Shown: positions 8,884 through 19,770, numbered from the stretch's first letter. The stretch: DNA of 64,000 nt from Photobacterium sanguinicancri (GCF_024346675.1 NZ_AP024850.1:3286001-3350000); one strand, 5' to 3'. Numbers and translations are program-made. The notes: generated by a model from the sequence alone, not told the origin.

Positions 8884-9498
8884 TTAGCGATGGTCATAAC
8901 CCCAACGTGGCACTAGCCCTTGCTCTATGCCTAAATGATCCAATATTCTCGCCACCATAAAGTCGACTAAATCATCAATCGATTGTGGTTGGTGATAAAA
9001 ACCAGGGGCGGCGGGCATAATAGTGACACCCATTTTAGATAGCTTGAGCATATTCTCGATATGCAAGGTCGAAAATGGCGTTTCACGTACCACCATCAAT
9101 AGCTGCCCGCGCTCTTTCATCACCACATCTGCGGCACGCTCTAATAGGTTATCCGACATACCATGTGCCACTGATGCCAAGGTACCAGCCGAACAAGGAC
9201 ATACGACCATTTTTTTCGGTGCAGCAGAACCCGATGCAACCGGTGAAAACCAATCTTCTTTACCGCACACCTCTAGTTTACTGGCATCACAGGCGAGGTG
9301 ATCAACCAAGGCTTTTTTTGCGGCTTCAGGGCCCGATGGTAACTTCAAACCATGCTCTGTCGCTAATACCACCCGCGCAGCAGACGATATCAATAAGTAC
9401 ACCTGATAGTCAGCAGCCAGCAAGCATTCGAGCAAGCGTAAACCATAAGGTGCACCGGAGGCGCCTGTCCACGCAAGTGTGATCCGTTTGTCGGTCAT
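8884..9498 (-). CDS. ubiX: Flavin prenyltransferase UbiX
   Basis: Makes the prenylated FMN cofactor used by UbiD-type decarboxylases in ubiquinone biosynthesis. At 204 residues it has normal length. The Rossmann-like start [19 protein letters not shown] carries the FMN-binding GASGAPYG (12-19). Further signatures are [20 protein letters not shown] and [20 protein letters not shown], with the basic and aromatic active-site residues at APGFYHQPQ. It follows mpl by 11 bp, so the two are probably co-transcribed. Confidence 0.95.
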   Translation of the reverse strand: MTDKRITLAWTGASGAPYGLRLLECLLAADYQVYLLISSAARVVLATEHGLKLPSGPEAAKKALVDHLACDASKLEVCGKEDWFSPVASGSAAPKKMVVCPCSAGTLASVAHGMSDNLLERAADVVMKERGQLLMVVRETPFSTLHIENMLKLSKMGVTIMPAAPGFYHQPQSIDDLVDFMVARILDHLGIEQGLVPRWGYDHR

Positions 9499-9509
9499 TT
9501 TACTTCTTC

Positions 9510-10868
9510 TTATTCCTGTTCAGCTAATGCATGTAACAACTTGTCATGGATCCCACCGAACCCACCATTACTCATCACCAAGATATGATCTTTCGGTTTT
9601 GCTTGCGCAACGATACGCGCCACCAGCGCATCAAGATCACTTTCGGTATACGCAGGCTGATGACATTGATCCGCAATCTCTTGGACTGACCAAGGAATAT
9701 TATCAGGCTGCAATAAAAACACTTCATCAGCAGCGTGCAATGACGGAGCTAAATCATCTTTGTGCACACCAAGCTTCATGGTGTTAGAGCGCGGCTCCAA
9801 TACCGCGAGAATACGCTCAGAACCGACTTTAGCGCGTAAGCCACCCATAGTAAGTTCAACGGCTGTTGGGTGATGAGCAAAGTCATCATAAACCGTAATA
9901 TCGTTCACTGTTCCTTTAAGCTCTAAGCGTCGCTTCGTATTCACAAATGTAGCTAATGCTTCACAGCCTAAATCAGCTGTCACCCCAACATGACGCGCAG
10001 CTGCAATCGCCATCAACGCATTATTAACGTTGTGATCACCCACCAAGTCCCACTTAACGGTGCCCACTCGCTGGCAGTCGAGGTAAACGTCAAACACACT
10101 ACCGTCAGCAATCTGTTTTTTGGCCTGCCAATGCCCATCATCACCTAGGTATTCCAACTCACTCCAGCAGCCCATATCTAAAGTTTGTTGAATATTCTCG
10201 ACACCTCTCGGCGCTAAAATACGACCATTTCCCGGTACAGTTCGCACTAAATGATGAAACTGACGCTGAATCGCTTTCAAATCATCAAAAATATCTGCGT
10301 GATCGAACTCGAGATTGTTCATAATCAGTGTTCGTGGTCGATAATGAACGAACTTAGAACGTTTATCGAAAAAAGCACTATCGTATTCGTCCGCTTCAAC
10401 CACAAAGAACATGCTTTCGCCTAACCTCGCGGAAATACCGAAGTTTCCAAGCACACCACCCACTAAGAATCCAGGTTGATACCCACAGTCCTCAAGGATC
10501 CACGCCAGCATACTGGCTGTTGTCGTCTTACCGTGAGTACCCGCTACCGCCATAACCCAGCGATCATGCAACAGAAACTCTTGTAGCCATTGCGGGCCAG
10601 AGGTGTAACGCAAATTGTGATCAAGTACATATTCTACACAAGGATTACCACGGCTCATCGCGTTACCAATCACGACTAGATCTGGTTCAGGCTTGAGCTG
10701 TTCAGGATCATAACCCTGAATTATTTCAATACCTTGAGATTCTAACAATGTACTCATTGGTGGATAAACATTGGCGTCACACCCAGTGACTTTGTGGCCA
10801 AGTTGGCGCGCAAGTAAGGCTGCACCGCCCATGAAAGTGCCGCAGATTCCTAGTATATGGATATGCAT
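9510..10868 (-). CDS. mpl: UDP-N-acetylmuramate:L-Ala-gamma-D-Glu-meso-DAP ligase
   Basis: A peptidoglycan-recycling Mur ligase that attaches the recovered tripeptide directly to UDP-MurNAc. At 452 residues it is close to E. coli Mpl (457). The N-terminal nucleotide-binding start is [14 protein letters not shown], the ATP P-loop GTHGKTTT is at residues 110-117, and the central domain has [16 protein letters not shown] and [11 protein letters not shown]. The C-terminal domain has [10 protein letters not shown] and [11 protein letters not shown], the latter typical of Mpl rather than MurC. It is divergent from fbp, as in Vibrio and E. coli. Confidence 0.96.
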   Translation of the reverse strand: MHIHILGICGTFMGGAALLARQLGHKVTGCDANVYPPMSTLLESQGIEIIQGYDPEQLKPEPDLVVIGNAMSRGNPCVEYVLDHNLRYTSGPQWLQEFLLHDRWVMAVAGTHGKTTTASMLAWILEDCGYQPGFLVGGVLGNFGISARLGESMFFVVEADEYDSAFFDKRSKFVHYRPRTLIMNNLEFDHADIFDDLKAIQRQFHHLVRTVPGNGRILAPRGVENIQQTLDMGCWSELEYLGDDGHWQAKKQIADGSVFDVYLDCQRVGTVKWDLVGDHNVNNALMAIAAARHVGVTADLGCEALATFVNTKRRLELKGTVNDITVYDDFAHHPTAVELTMGGLRAKVGSERILAVLEPRSNTMKLGVHKDDLAPSLHAADEVFLLQPDNIPWSVQEIADQCHQPAYTESDLDALVARIVAQAKPKDHILVMSNGGFGGIHDKLLHALAEQE

Positions 10869-11053
10869 AATTGTCGACTCACAAACTTAAAAAATGTGAA
10901 GTCACGCTTTTGCGTTACTTCGTTACCATAAAAAAGATCTTTATATACAATTGGATACGAGGCATTAATGCCGAAACACGTACAAAATTGTCCAATAGAG
11001 ACATTGTACCTGAGTTTTCAGCCCCCCATGACAACTTGATGCAAGGATTGTGT

Positions 11054-12070
11054 ATGTCCGATATTAGAACCTTAGGTGAGTTCATTGTCGAGAAACAAAA
11101 TGACTTCTCCCACGCCAGTGGCGAACTCTCTTCACTGCTTGGTTCAATTAAGCTTGCAGCGAAAATCGTCAACCGTGAAATCAATAAAGCTGGCCTTGTT
11201 GATATTACAGGATCGGTAGGCTGTGAAAATGTGCAAGGTGAAGAACAACAAAAGCTCGACCTATACGCGAACGATAAATTCAAAGCAGCATTAGAAGCAC
11301 GCGATCAAGTGTGTGGTGTTGCAAGTGAAGAAGAAGATGAAGCCGTTGCGTTCAATAAAGAACTTAACCGTAATTCAAAGTACGTTGTTTTAATGGATCC
11401 ACTGGATGGTTCTTCGAACATTGACGTAAACGTTTCCGTCGGTACTATCTTCTCCATTTACCGCCGAGTTTCGCCTGTTGGCACTCCTGCCGTTCAAGAA
11501 GATTTCCTCCAGCCGGGTAACCGCCAAGTAGCTGCTGGTTACATCATCTACGGTTCATCAACCATGTTGGTATACACCACGGGTAATGGAGTACACGGCT
11601 TTACTTATGACCCATCACTAGGTGTATTTTGTCTATCTCATGAAAACATGTGTATTCCTAAAGATGGCCGTATTTATTCGATCAATGAAGGGAACTACAT
11701 TCGTTTTCCTGAAGGTGTGAAAAAGTACATTAAGTACTGCCAAGAAAATGTGCCAGAAGATGATCGTCCGTATACCTCTCGCTACATTGGTTCATTGGTT
11801 GCCGACTTCCATCGCAACCTACTGAAAGGTGGTATTTACATGTACCCAAGTACGGCGACTCACCCTAGCGGTAAATTACGCCTGCTGTACGAATGTAACC
11901 CGATGGCACTCTTGATTGAGCAGGCGGGTGGTATCGCCTCTGATGGAAAAAATCGTATTCTAGATATTAAGCCAACAGAGCTGCACGAACGCGTGCCTTT
12001 CTTTGTCGGCTCTACCAATATGGTTAATAAAGTTGAAGAATTCATTAAAGAATTCCCATCAACGCACTAA
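11054..12070 (+). CDS. fbp: Class I fructose-1,6-bisphosphatase
   Basis: A gluconeogenic phosphatase that hydrolyses fructose-1,6-bisphosphate. The start at [15 protein letters not shown] gives 338 residues and aligns with E. coli Fbp; the frame stays open for 61 codons upstream, but that stretch has no family similarity. The metal-binding motif [11 protein letters not shown] is at residues 115-125, the substrate-binding segment includes [16 protein letters not shown], and the C-terminal block [12 protein letters not shown] is conserved. SEEEDE (91-96) supplies catalytic acids. The 185-bp gap to mpl holds the divergent promoters. Confidence 0.97.
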   Translation: MSDIRTLGEFIVEKQNDFSHASGELSSLLGSIKLAAKIVNREINKAGLVDITGSVGCENVQGEEQQKLDLYANDKFKAALEARDQVCGVASEEEDEAVAFNKELNRNSKYVVLMDPLDGSSNIDVNVSVGTIFSIYRRVSPVGTPAVQEDFLQPGNRQVAAGYIIYGSSTMLVYTTGNGVHGFTYDPSLGVFCLSHENMCIPKDGRIYSINEGNYIRFPEGVKKYIKYCQENVPEDDRPYTSRYIGSLVADFHRNLLKGGIYMYPSTATHPSGKLRLLYECNPMALLIEQAGGIASDGKNRILDIKPTELHERVPFFVGSTNMVNKVEEFIKEFPSTH

Positions 12071-12098
12071 GCTCCAACATATAAAAAGTTAAATAATT

Positions 12099-12127
12099 AT
12101 GTACAAGCTGTGTGATGCAGCTTGTAC
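12099..12127 (+). terminator. Hairpin downstream of fbp
   Basis: TGTACAAGCTG, 7-nt loop, CAGCTTGTACA: an 11-bp perfect stem 28 bp after the fbp stop. The following sequence (TCTTCAC) is only moderately T-rich. Confidence 0.55.
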
Positions 12128-12236
12128 ATCTTCACTGAAACGCTTACAACCCCTCCCTATTTCGCTTCTTTTTCACCATTGCTGGTTATACTTCTAGGCA
12201 TGTAACATTGTTTTAACTCATCAAAAGGAATGCGTT

Positions 12237-12764
12237 ATGAGCCTAAATAATGTCCCTGCAGGTAAGGACATTCCAGAAGATATCTATGTCGTGATTGAGA
12301 TCCCTGCGAACGCAGATCCCATTAAATATGAAGTGGATAAAGACACTGGTGCTATTTTTGTAGATCGCTTTATGTCGACAACTATGTTTTACCCATGTAA
12401 CTACGGATACGTAAATAATACCCTTTCACTTGATGGCGACCCCGTCGATGTTTTAGTCCCAACTCCCCATCCGCTCGTGCCCGGCGCAGTGATCCGCTGC
12501 CGTCCTGTTGGTGTACTAAAAATGTCTGATGAATCTGGTGAAGATGCCAAAGTTGTGGCCGTGCCACACAGCAAGCTAAGTAAAGAATATGATCACATCC
12601 AAGATGTGGGTGATCTTCCTGAACAACTGAGAGCCCAAATCACCCACTTTTTTGAGCGCTATAAAGAATTAGAAGTGGGCAAATGGGTAAAAGTAGAAGG
12701 CTGGGGAGATGTCGCAGCAGCCAAAGAAGAGATTCTAGCGTCATACCAACGCGCACAAAAATAA
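12237..12764 (+). CDS. ppa: Inorganic pyrophosphatase (family I)
   Basis: A soluble cytoplasmic hexamer that hydrolyses pyrophosphate and pulls biosynthetic reactions forward. It has 175 residues, one fewer than E. coli Ppa. The signature DGDPVDVLV (about 66-74) holds the Mg-binding aspartates. The start [21 protein letters not shown] includes the conserved catalytic Glu and Lys, and FYPCNYGYV and KWVKVEGW are family blocks. AAAAGGAA lies 6 nt before the ATG. It is a single gene between fbp and a terminator, the usual Vibrio order. Confidence 0.97.
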   Translation: MSLNNVPAGKDIPEDIYVVIEIPANADPIKYEVDKDTGAIFVDRFMSTTMFYPCNYGYVNNTLSLDGDPVDVLVPTPHPLVPGAVIRCRPVGVLKMSDESGEDAKVVAVPHSKLSKEYDHIQDVGDLPEQLRAQITHFFERYKELEVGKWVKVEGWGDVAAAKEEILASYQRAQK

Positions 12765-12810
12765 CTCTAACGGCTACTACCTGCAGCTACTAATAGGTAA
12801 GTACATAAAC

Positions 12811-12844
12811 AAAAGCCCCAAACACAGCTGTGCTTGGGGCTTTA
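12811..12844. terminator. Bidirectional terminator between ppa and ytfP
   Basis: AAAAGCCCCAA followed by an inner ACACAGCTGTG stem and TTGGGGCTTT; a nearly continuous palindrome between convergent genes. Confidence 0.85.
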
Positions 12845-12881
12845 ACGTATCAATTCACTGATTATAGCAAGCTAAGTCGTG

Positions 12882-13235
12882 CTAGTGCTGGCACCAATTA
12901 CCCGAGGTTATTAACGGCATCCCTTCCAGCGAGTGCAAGTACAAATATACCCAAGCTTGACCATAAGGCGTGACAACCAATTCCCGCGTATAACCTGTTG
13001 GGTATTGCTCTAGCCTATCTAGCACCTCAAACGTGGTTGCGTTCACTTGGTAAACTTCACCGTATAAAGCTTTCACTGAAAGTTCATCTGTCACCGCGCC
13101 AGGATAGGCACCCAAATCATACAGTGCATAGCCTACCGTAAGCTCAGCCTCACCTAGAAATTTGGCATCGGCTAATAAGTGATGATTAGACTCACCTTGG
13201 CGTAAAGTGCCATATACAAAAACTAAGCTCATCAC
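12882..13235 (-). CDS. ytfP: Gamma-glutamylcyclotransferase-like protein YtfP
   Basis: A small GGCT-fold protein of 117 residues. The substrate-binding loop FVYGTLRQGE is at the N-terminus, and the putative catalytic acid lies in LDRLEQYP, the position of the GGCT catalytic glutamate. In E. coli the homologue lies in the same order next to tamB. It follows tamB by 8 bp, so it is the last gene of msrA-independent tamA-tamB-ytfP. Its cellular substrate is unknown; gamma-glutamyl cyclisation is inferred from fold and motif only. Confidence 0.9.
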   Translation of the reverse strand: MMSLVFVYGTLRQGESNHHLLADAKFLGEAELTVGYALYDLGAYPGAVTDELSVKALYGEVYQVNATTFEVLDRLEQYPTGYTRELVVTPYGQAWVYLYLHSLEGMPLITSGNWCQH

Positions 13236-13243
13236 CCTTCCTA

Positions 13244-16200
13244 TTAATCAAATTCAAATTGATACAGTAAATCGACCGCATTATGCACACCAGAGATGGC
13301 TTCAACGTATAAGTCAGTCATTAAGCGGTAGCGAACCGTAAACTCACCAAGGCTGTTGAAAATACCAACGCCGTACTTCACCTGTAGCCCCGGCGCAATA
13401 TACCCACTGATCGTCACCTGAGAGTCATCCCCAGATCCTGCTGTATCCACCGCAAGATCTTGAACCCCAAACGCTTTACCTACATCGCCCACCAGCTGAC
13501 TACTTTGCGCAAGTCCCATGCTAATCAAGGCCGTTGTCATCGCGCTGCTGTTATCCCCAGACTCACTGTCGATATCCTTCCCTCGCAAAATATACGACAA
13601 CGCATTTTGCTGAGGCATCGAGGGATCAGAGAAAATATCAATTTTAGGAGCATCAGCAGGGCCCGTTACCCGAATCCCAGCAGTTACGCTGTCTTCAATA
13701 TTATCGGGATCACGAATGGCTTCCATGGAAAGGTATGGTTGATCCGCAGGGCCATTAAAGAGGATCTGCCCTTTACTGATCACAAGTTCCTGACCAAACG
13801 AACGATAAGTACCATTATTAATATTTACTTCGCCATACACTAGCGGCTCATTGTCTTTTTGGCGCACATTCAGATCGCCTTGCAAGTTAGCTTTTAGACC
13901 AAATGCAGATATTTTTACATCATTACCAATCTTGACTAGCACATTGGTTTTGATAGTAAATGGAATCGGTTTCTCTTTTTCTATCGGCTCCAACTGATCA
14001 TTGAGTAAGACTTCATCAGCCGATACAGCAACAGCCGATTGCGGTAACTGATCGACCTTAATGCGTCCCCACGGAATACCAATATTACCGCTAATTTCAG
14101 CTTGTTTCGGCGATGCGGCTATCTTTAAGTGCGGTGATACTTTCATCGCTAACATAGGCGGTACGCTTAACGCTAACTCGTCACCATTCACATTAAGTTC
14201 TGTACGCCAGTTTTCTAACTCGGTCCAATCCGCTTTACCACGGAGTAATAACTTACCATCTGGCGTTATCACATTGCCGTTAATAACCGCGCCAAAACCG
14301 GTGAAGGTCGCGGTTAGATCTGCTTGCTCAACATCGATCGGGGCCGTTTTACCACTGAGCTTCACCTTGCTTACACTTAATCCGCCATTTACCGCAGGAT
14401 GAAGTGCAGAGCCTGTCAGGTGCATATTTGCATCAACCTGCCCACCAAAATCACGAAAATCACTCAACAATGGATGTAAGAAATCCAGCATAAAACGATC
14501 AATCTTCACTTTGGCATCTATCTGCTGTTCCGCTGTTAATTGAGTCACTCGAGCTTGACCGCTGATGTCGCCATTATCTTTCACACCAATCAGCCAATCA
14601 GCATTTAACACATCATTTTTCATTTCAGCGTTAATAATGACTTTATCCCAGCCCACATTTAATGGCGGTTGAGTCTCATCAACTTGCTGCAATACCGAGC
14701 CTGCAGGCATAACCACTGCCGCTTTCACATACGGTGCCGACTCTGGAGCCCAGACAGCTTCGACGTTAGCACCCACTTCGCCTTTAATAACTAATTCTGG
14801 TGGTAAGAAAGGTTTAATGATATCGAAATCAAACTGCTTAAGTGCAACTTTGGCGTGACCAGATTTACCCGCTTCTAATGGCTGATCTAAACACAACGCT
14901 GAATTCTTCTGCTGCCAACAATGTGCCGCAACCGTCGCCAATTCTGTTTTCAGGTTATAACCGATCGCTGTTGCTTGATTCAAACGCCATGGTCCAACTG
15001 GCGTGCCAAATTCAGCTTGCTGTAAAATACCTTGCCAACCCAACTTACGATCTAACGCACCAGTTAAACGTAACTGTGCACTCGCAGGCTCTGCATCGAT
15101 ATCCACCACCAGCTCATGCCGCTTTTCCGTTCCCGTAAAGTTAAGCGATAAATCTTTTAACTTAGCTTCTTCGTACTGTCCATCCTGTGCGGTTAAAACA
15201 ATATCAGCATTCAGTTGCGGCAGCGGTGAAACACGCCCTGTTAGGTTAAACGCTTGTAGGCTTGCAAGCTCTTGCCAGCCTAACGCTTGGCCTTGTAAAT
15301 CTAACTGAATATCAGGTTCGAGCATCTTGCCTGACAAGGCCACATTACCAATAATAGAACCACGAACATCAGGTATTGATTGGCCTAAATTGGGTGCATT
15401 GATCGTCGCAGTCATATCCCAATTTTTTGCTAGCGAGCCTTTTGCCACTAAGCCATTAGGACCATGATTTAAAGACAAGCCATTGGTGACCAATTCAACA
15501 TTACCGTTACCCGCAATATCTTTGGCATCAAGTTGGCCTTTTAGCGAGAAGTCTTGCGACATCACATTGCCATCAACACTCAAGACGGGGAGTTTGACAA
15601 ACCAGCCGCCTTTCGTGGTCAGTCCACCCGATGTTTGTAACTGCCCACTTAAATTGCCAGGGACTTCTGACCATTGTTTGTCGGGTTGGATGTCTGAAAA
15701 CGCAAGCTGCCCCTGCCAAGTGACGTTCTTCTTCCAGTTTGCTTTTGCTTTACCTGAAATCACACCACCTAAGGTATTAATCTTCAGTGACGAGAGTGAA
15801 ACCTTCTCTAAATCTCCTCGCCCTTTCAAATCCACAGCCACAGCAGGCATAGGCTCGCCATCTATTGCGCTCTTTAGATCAAAATTAAAGCCATTCAAGC
15901 TACCTTTCGCCTTGAGTGAGGTATCTGCCACTTCAAACTCAGCTTTACTATCAATCGGCCATTGGATGTGATGACTCTTTAACGATAGATCGAACGGTAG
16001 CTTTGGATCTAACGGTGATAACTTACCTGCGAGTACTGCGTCTATCGTGCCTTTTAGTTTCGCATCTAACGCTAACTTACCTATGCTGCCATCTGCTTTT
16101 AGTACTAGTTGATGCCCACTTAACGGTGCCATAGCAATATCAACGACAGCATCGAGTGTCAGTGGATAATCATCACGCAGGGATACGTTCGTGGATGCAT

Positions 16201-16999
16201 TCAATACCGCTTGGGGCACATCGAGTAATAGTTTTGAAACGCTAACATCATGCCCTTGCGCTGAAGCCACCAGCTCCAGTTGATTGACAACCTGTGGTGT
16301 TTCCCCTTTCAATGTGAAGTTTTTTATCGTGAAACGCTGCACATCGAAGTCCAACGGCAATATCACTTCAGGTAAAGCGATGACTTCGTCTGTTTTATCA
16401 ACCGCTTCAACGGGTTTAGGCGCTTGATCTTGGCTTGTTTCAGGTGTTGCTAGCGTTAGCTCTATATCTTGCCAATCCGTGGGCTTTAATGTCACTAATG
16501 AGCCGGCTAACTCAGCCGCTGTTGAAAAGTGCTGCCAACGGACTTTATTACCCAGAATATCTAAATCAATATCGTCTAGCTGCACCCGATCAATACTGAT
16601 CGGTAAGGGTAACGTAATCGCCGCCGACTCTGACTCTTCCTCAACAGGCGCTTCATCTGACGCACTTTCAGGCAAGGTTGGCATCGAAAATTGCACACCC
16701 GACACCGCAAGCTCTCGCACGCAGACTTCAGGAGCAAGCAAGCAACGATCATCCAGATCAAGTTGGAGGCGATCAGCATGCAAGTTGATCCCTTGATCTT
16801 GATAAAGCACATTATCAAGCTGAAAACCTCTAAATAATGCCCCTTGTGAATCTGAAATCGTTAACGCAGGCAGCGCTTTTTGTGCCCCCCACACCGCCAC
16901 TTTTACCCCTGCAGGCGTATAGAGCAATGTTACGAGTAAAAGTACAAGAAAAATAAGAATCGCGATAACTGCAATAGAAATACGCTTAAGCCAAATCAT
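13244..16999 (-). CDS. tamB: Translocation and assembly module inner-membrane protein TamB
   Basis: A 1251-residue AsmA-like bridge protein that partners with TamA and takes part in outer-membrane protein and lipid homeostasis. An N-terminal membrane anchor (about residues 7-31, followed by YTPAGVKV) precedes a very long periplasmic region of repeating amphipathic beta strands. The C-terminal TamB domain (DUF490) contains NGTYRSFGQELVISKGQILF and ALSYILRGKD and ends in an aromatic-rich beta segment finishing with Phe-Glu-Phe-Asp. The start ATG overlaps the tamA stop by 4 bases, so translation is coupled. The length is typical (E. coli 1259). Confidence 0.96.
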   Translation of the reverse strand: MIWLKRISIAVIAILIFLVLLLVTLLYTPAGVKVAVWGAQKALPALTISDSQGALFRGFQLDNVLYQDQGINLHADRLQLDLDDRCLLAPEVCVRELAVSGVQFSMPTLPESASDEAPVEEESESAAITLPLPISIDRVQLDDIDLDILGNKVRWQHFSTAAELAGSLVTLKPTDWQDIELTLATPETSQDQAPKPVEAVDKTDEVIALPEVILPLDFDVQRFTIKNFTLKGETPQVVNQLELVASAQGHDVSVSKLLLDVPQAVLNASTNVSLRDDYPLTLDAVVDIAMAPLSGHQLVLKADGSIGKLALDAKLKGTIDAVLAGKLSPLDPKLPFDLSLKSHHIQWPIDSKAEFEVADTSLKAKGSLNGFNFDLKSAIDGEPMPAVAVDLKGRGDLEKVSLSSLKINTLGGVISGKAKANWKKNVTWQGQLAFSDIQPDKQWSEVPGNLSGQLQTSGGLTTKGGWFVKLPVLSVDGNVMSQDFSLKGQLDAKDIAGNGNVELVTNGLSLNHGPNGLVAKGSLAKNWDMTATINAPNLGQSIPDVRGSIIGNVALSGKMLEPDIQLDLQGQALGWQELASLQAFNLTGRVSPLPQLNADIVLTAQDGQYEEAKLKDLSLNFTGTEKRHELVVDIDAEPASAQLRLTGALDRKLGWQGILQQAEFGTPVGPWRLNQATAIGYNLKTELATVAAHCWQQKNSALCLDQPLEAGKSGHAKVALKQFDFDIIKPFLPPELVIKGEVGANVEAVWAPESAPYVKAAVVMPAGSVLQQVDETQPPLNVGWDKVIINAEMKNDVLNADWLIGVKDNGDISGQARVTQLTAEQQIDAKVKIDRFMLDFLHPLLSDFRDFGGQVDANMHLTGSALHPAVNGGLSVSKVKLSGKTAPIDVEQADLTATFTGFGAVINGNVITPDGKLLLRGKADWTELENWRTELNVNGDELALSVPPMLAMKVSPHLKIAASPKQAEISGNIGIPWGRIKVDQLPQSAVAVSADEVLLNDQLEPIEKEKPIPFTIKTNVLVKIGNDVKISAFGLKANLQGDLNVRQKDNEPLVYGEVNINNGTYRSFGQELVISKGQILFNGPADQPYLSMEAIRDPDNIEDSVTAGIRVTGPADAPKIDIFSDPSMPQQNALSYILRGKDIDSESGDNSSAMTTALISMGLAQSSQLVGDVGKAFGVQDLAVDTAGSGDDSQVTISGYIAPGLQVKYGVGIFNSLGEFTVRYRLMTDLYVEAISGVHNAVDLLYQFEFD

Positions 17000-18717
17000 A
17001 ATTCAGGCCCTAAGGTAAAGTGAAGTTGGATTCGATCATCAGCTGGACGCTCTAGCCCCCATGCGACATCAAAACGAATAGGCCCTACGGGTGACGCCCA
17101 ACGAACCCCGACACCTGTTCCGCTTTTCCAATCTGGCGAATCAATCCATGCCGAACCGTAATCATAGAAAAGCGCTCCCCACCAATTCCCGTAGACACGA
17201 TATTGGTACTCAACGGAGCTGGTGAGCATGTACTGACCTCCGCGAAGCTTATTGCCATTGTCTCTCGGTGCAATAGTCTCGTAACCATAGCCACGAAGAC
17301 TGTTATCGCCGCCAATAAAGAAGCGCATCGATGGCGGAACATCTTCAATACTATCAGCAACAATCGCACCACCATCAAGGCGCAATAGCCCACGATGGTT
17401 CTCGCCTGCACTGCGGATCCAGGCACTACGGCCACGGAAACGCGCAACACGCGTGTCCGAACCTAAGTTAGGGTCTGCATATTCAATCGAGATTAAATGC
17501 TTATCCGCCCATGTAGGCATCGCACCACCACGTGCCCGTGTTTTACTGTATGTGATGCCAGGGATCAGCATGTTCAACACGCCTTTTTCACTATTACCCT
17601 GTTTATAGTCTTCCGTTAGCCAACGTAATGAAGCTATACGCTTCCAGCCATGCTCTAACAGCCAATGACGTTCAAGGCCGAGTGTCAGTTGCGTACTTAT
17701 TGTGTCGTGGTTATCGGTATAACTTAACCCCCCTACCACCTGATAATAATCGTTTAATACGTCATCAAGTGGGATTTTGTAGGTGGCTTCTATTTTAGGT
17801 TGTACAGCCGAGATTTCAGTTTTAACACTCAAACTATGCCCTGCACTATTAATCCAGGGTTTTTTCCAGTTAAACTTTAAGCGAGGGCCAGTATCAGTTG
17901 AAAAACCAATACCAGTTTCAATTTGGTTACGTACCTGAGGGGCTAAACTGACTTGGATGGGGATCGTATTATCTTCTAGCTGAGAAACATCACCCCCGAC
18001 AAAAATTGAAGAAAACCATCCAACATTTGATAGACGCTGGTTAAACTCCCCCAATTTAGAAGCTAAATAAGGCTCATTATCTTCATAAGGGATCAATGAC
18101 TGTAAACGATCTTCATCAATCTGACTTCCGGTGAATACAGTATCACCAAAGTTATAACGGATACCGCTATCAAACGTGATCAAAATAAAAGCTTCACTCC
18201 GCGATGGGGCGACTTCCATCACGCTCTTCTCAAACTTAGCGTCAAAGTATCCCTTGCGAAGTGCTAGGCTACTTAATCCAGACTTTAAAGCTTCATATTT
18301 ACCATGGTTAAGCGGCTCACCTAACCCCATCCCGCTCTTTCGCACCAAGGCAATAAAATCAATATCCTCTTTTGCCATCCCACGGATATCAATATTACTG
18401 CGGGCAATTCGCGTTTGAGGGCCCGCATCAACAGTTACCGTTAGTTCACTATCCTTCCCTTCTTTGATGTCATAAGAAAAAGATGGCTGATAATGACCAA
18501 GGGCCTTAAGTGCTGACTTTATTTCATTTTCAAGCTGTTCACGAAAACGAAGTGATGTGCTGTAGTCTTCTTCTGGGATCCCTTGAATATAAGCATCGAC
18601 ATTATCTTCAAGGCTATCACTAAGCCCTTTAATCGTCAGATCCGTGCTCGCACTTACTGGGAGAGAAAACAGGAGAGCTACAGCGGGAAGGCTTAACCGC
18701 TTATACAATGCATTCAT
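16996..18717 (-). CDS. tamA: Autotransporter assembly factor TamA (Omp85 family)
   Basis: An outer-membrane beta-barrel of 573 residues (E. coli 577) that works with TamB. The start is MNALYKRLSLPAVALLFSLP, which gives a signal peptide ending near VSAS; a longer open frame from 18798 lacks one. Residues 25-260 form POTRA-type periplasmic domains. The barrel follows, with GVGVRWASPVGPIRFDVAWG near the C-terminus (the Omp85 motif) and a final beta-signal ending HFTLGPEL. FFIGGDNSLRGYGYE (about residue 445) is the conserved L6 loop with its RGY triad. Confidence 0.96.
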   Translation of the reverse strand: MNALYKRLSLPAVALLFSLPVSASTDLTIKGLSDSLEDNVDAYIQGIPEEDYSTSLRFREQLENEIKSALKALGHYQPSFSYDIKEGKDSELTVTVDAGPQTRIARSNIDIRGMAKEDIDFIALVRKSGMGLGEPLNHGKYEALKSGLSSLALRKGYFDAKFEKSVMEVAPSRSEAFILITFDSGIRYNFGDTVFTGSQIDEDRLQSLIPYEDNEPYLASKLGEFNQRLSNVGWFSSIFVGGDVSQLEDNTIPIQVSLAPQVRNQIETGIGFSTDTGPRLKFNWKKPWINSAGHSLSVKTEISAVQPKIEATYKIPLDDVLNDYYQVVGGLSYTDNHDTISTQLTLGLERHWLLEHGWKRIASLRWLTEDYKQGNSEKGVLNMLIPGITYSKTRARGGAMPTWADKHLISIEYADPNLGSDTRVARFRGRSAWIRSAGENHRGLLRLDGGAIVADSIEDVPPSMRFFIGGDNSLRGYGYETIAPRDNGNKLRGGQYMLTSSVEYQYRVYGNWWGALFYDYGSAWIDSPDWKSGTGVGVRWASPVGPIRFDVAWGLERPADDRIQLHFTLGPEL

Positions 18718-18878
18718 TCTTATATTGCTTCTTTTTCTAAAGTCGGACCAAAGTACGCTCAAAATATTCTGACAAACCACACGCTTAGTCGCCAGCATTT
18801 ATTGCAGAAAAATTGATCATTGATTGTGGCTCGCAATTTCACTATTTTCTTTATATCAAGCAGCATAAAAAGGAAATA

Positions 18879-19517
18879 ATGATGACGCTGACAAAACAAA
18901 CCATGATCGCGCAGGATGCAGCTCTCATTGGCAGAGCAACAACAATTCAACCAAGTCACCTTCATACTGTACTCGAAACACCACTCAATGACGTAATTCC
19001 AACAGGTTTTGACTCATTAATTATAGGTATGGGCTGTTTTTGGGGAGCTGAACGTTTATTTTGGAAGCAGGTGGGAATTTACAGTACCGCCGTTGGCTAC
19101 TGTGGTGGGTTTACTCCAAACCCAACCTATGAAGAAGTGTGCTCAGGGAGAACGGGACATACCGAAGCGGTTAAAATTATTTTTGATCCTAGCTCAATTT
19201 CGTTCAGCCAACTTTTAACACTCTTTTGGGAGAACCACAATCCAACACAGGGTATGAAGCAAGGTAATGACGTAGGCACCCAATACCGTTCTGCGATTTA
19301 TATTAACTCTGAGCAACAAAAAACAGATGCAAGTGCCAGCCGTACACGCTATCAGCAAGCGTTAAATGATAATAAGGAAGGAGCACTGATCACAACGGAT
19401 ATTCAAACCGCGAGTACGTTTTACTTTGCCGAAGAATACCATCAACAGTATTTAGCAAAACACCCTAATGGTTACTGTGGTCTAGGAGGTACAGGGATCT
19501 GCCTTCCCCCTAGTTAA
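18879..19517 (+). CDS. msrA: Peptide methionine (S)-S-oxide reductase
   Basis: Repairs oxidised methionine in proteins. About 212 residues, the long enterobacterial type. Catalytic Cys53 lies in [13 protein letters not shown], and the C-terminal tail [15 protein letters not shown] carries the recycling cysteines. Two adjacent ATGs (18879 and 18882) follow AGGAA; the second has the better spacing, and both give essentially the same protein. It is divergent from tamA, a conserved pairing in Vibrio and E. coli. [20 protein letters not shown] is a family block. Confidence 0.96.
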   Translation: MMTLTKQTMIAQDAALIGRATTIQPSHLHTVLETPLNDVIPTGFDSLIIGMGCFWGAERLFWKQVGIYSTAVGYCGGFTPNPTYEEVCSGRTGHTEAVKIIFDPSSISFSQLLTLFWENHNPTQGMKQGNDVGTQYRSAIYINSEQQKTDASASRTRYQQALNDNKEGALITTDIQTASTFYFAEEYHQQYLAKHPNGYCGLGGTGICLPPS

Positions 19518-19536
19518 ACAACCTCATCAATAATTA

Positions 19537-19562
19537 GATACCCACAATTTTAAGTGGGTATC
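19537..19562. terminator. Hairpin between msrA and a convergent small gene
   Basis: GATACCCAC, loop AATTTTAA, GTGGGTATC. It overlaps the stop codon of the convergent 69-aa gene; no long T run. Confidence 0.55.
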
Positions 19563-19770
19563 AATATGCTTCAACTGCAAGTAACTGAATCTCCTTATTC
19601 ACCTCAGTCAACGTATTCAATGCTTTCAAGTTATGTGATTTAGCCGGTAATAAGCGTCCACAATCAAACTCAAAGGCTCCAATCCCCATGATAAATAGAC
19701 GCCCTCTGAAATAACTTTTCACATAACGGGCAATTTGATTTGGTCGGTATTGCTTAAATATTTTCAGCAT
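19561..19770 (-). CDS. Small basic protein of unknown function (69 aa)
   Basis: A short gene with a strong Shine-Dalgarno (AGAGGAAC) 2-8 nt before the ATG. The N-terminal half is basic (KIFKQYRPNQIARYVKSYFR), followed by a hydrophobic turn GRLFIMGIGAFEFDCGRLL and a C-terminal helix with acidic residues. Coding quality and the ribosome site suggest a real Vibrionaceae protein. I recall similar short proteins in Vibrio but cannot name the family. Nothing in its neighbours (msrA, ytfJ) points to a function. Confidence 0.65.
   Translation of the reverse strand: MLKIFKQYRPNQIARYVKSYFRGRLFIMGIGAFEFDCGRLLPAKSHNLKALNTLTEVNKEIQLLAVEAY

Noticed and set aside
10871..11053. N-terminal extension of Fbp from the upstream in-frame ATG
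   Set aside because: The extra 61 residues show no family similarity; the ATG at 11054 aligns with E. coli Fbp.
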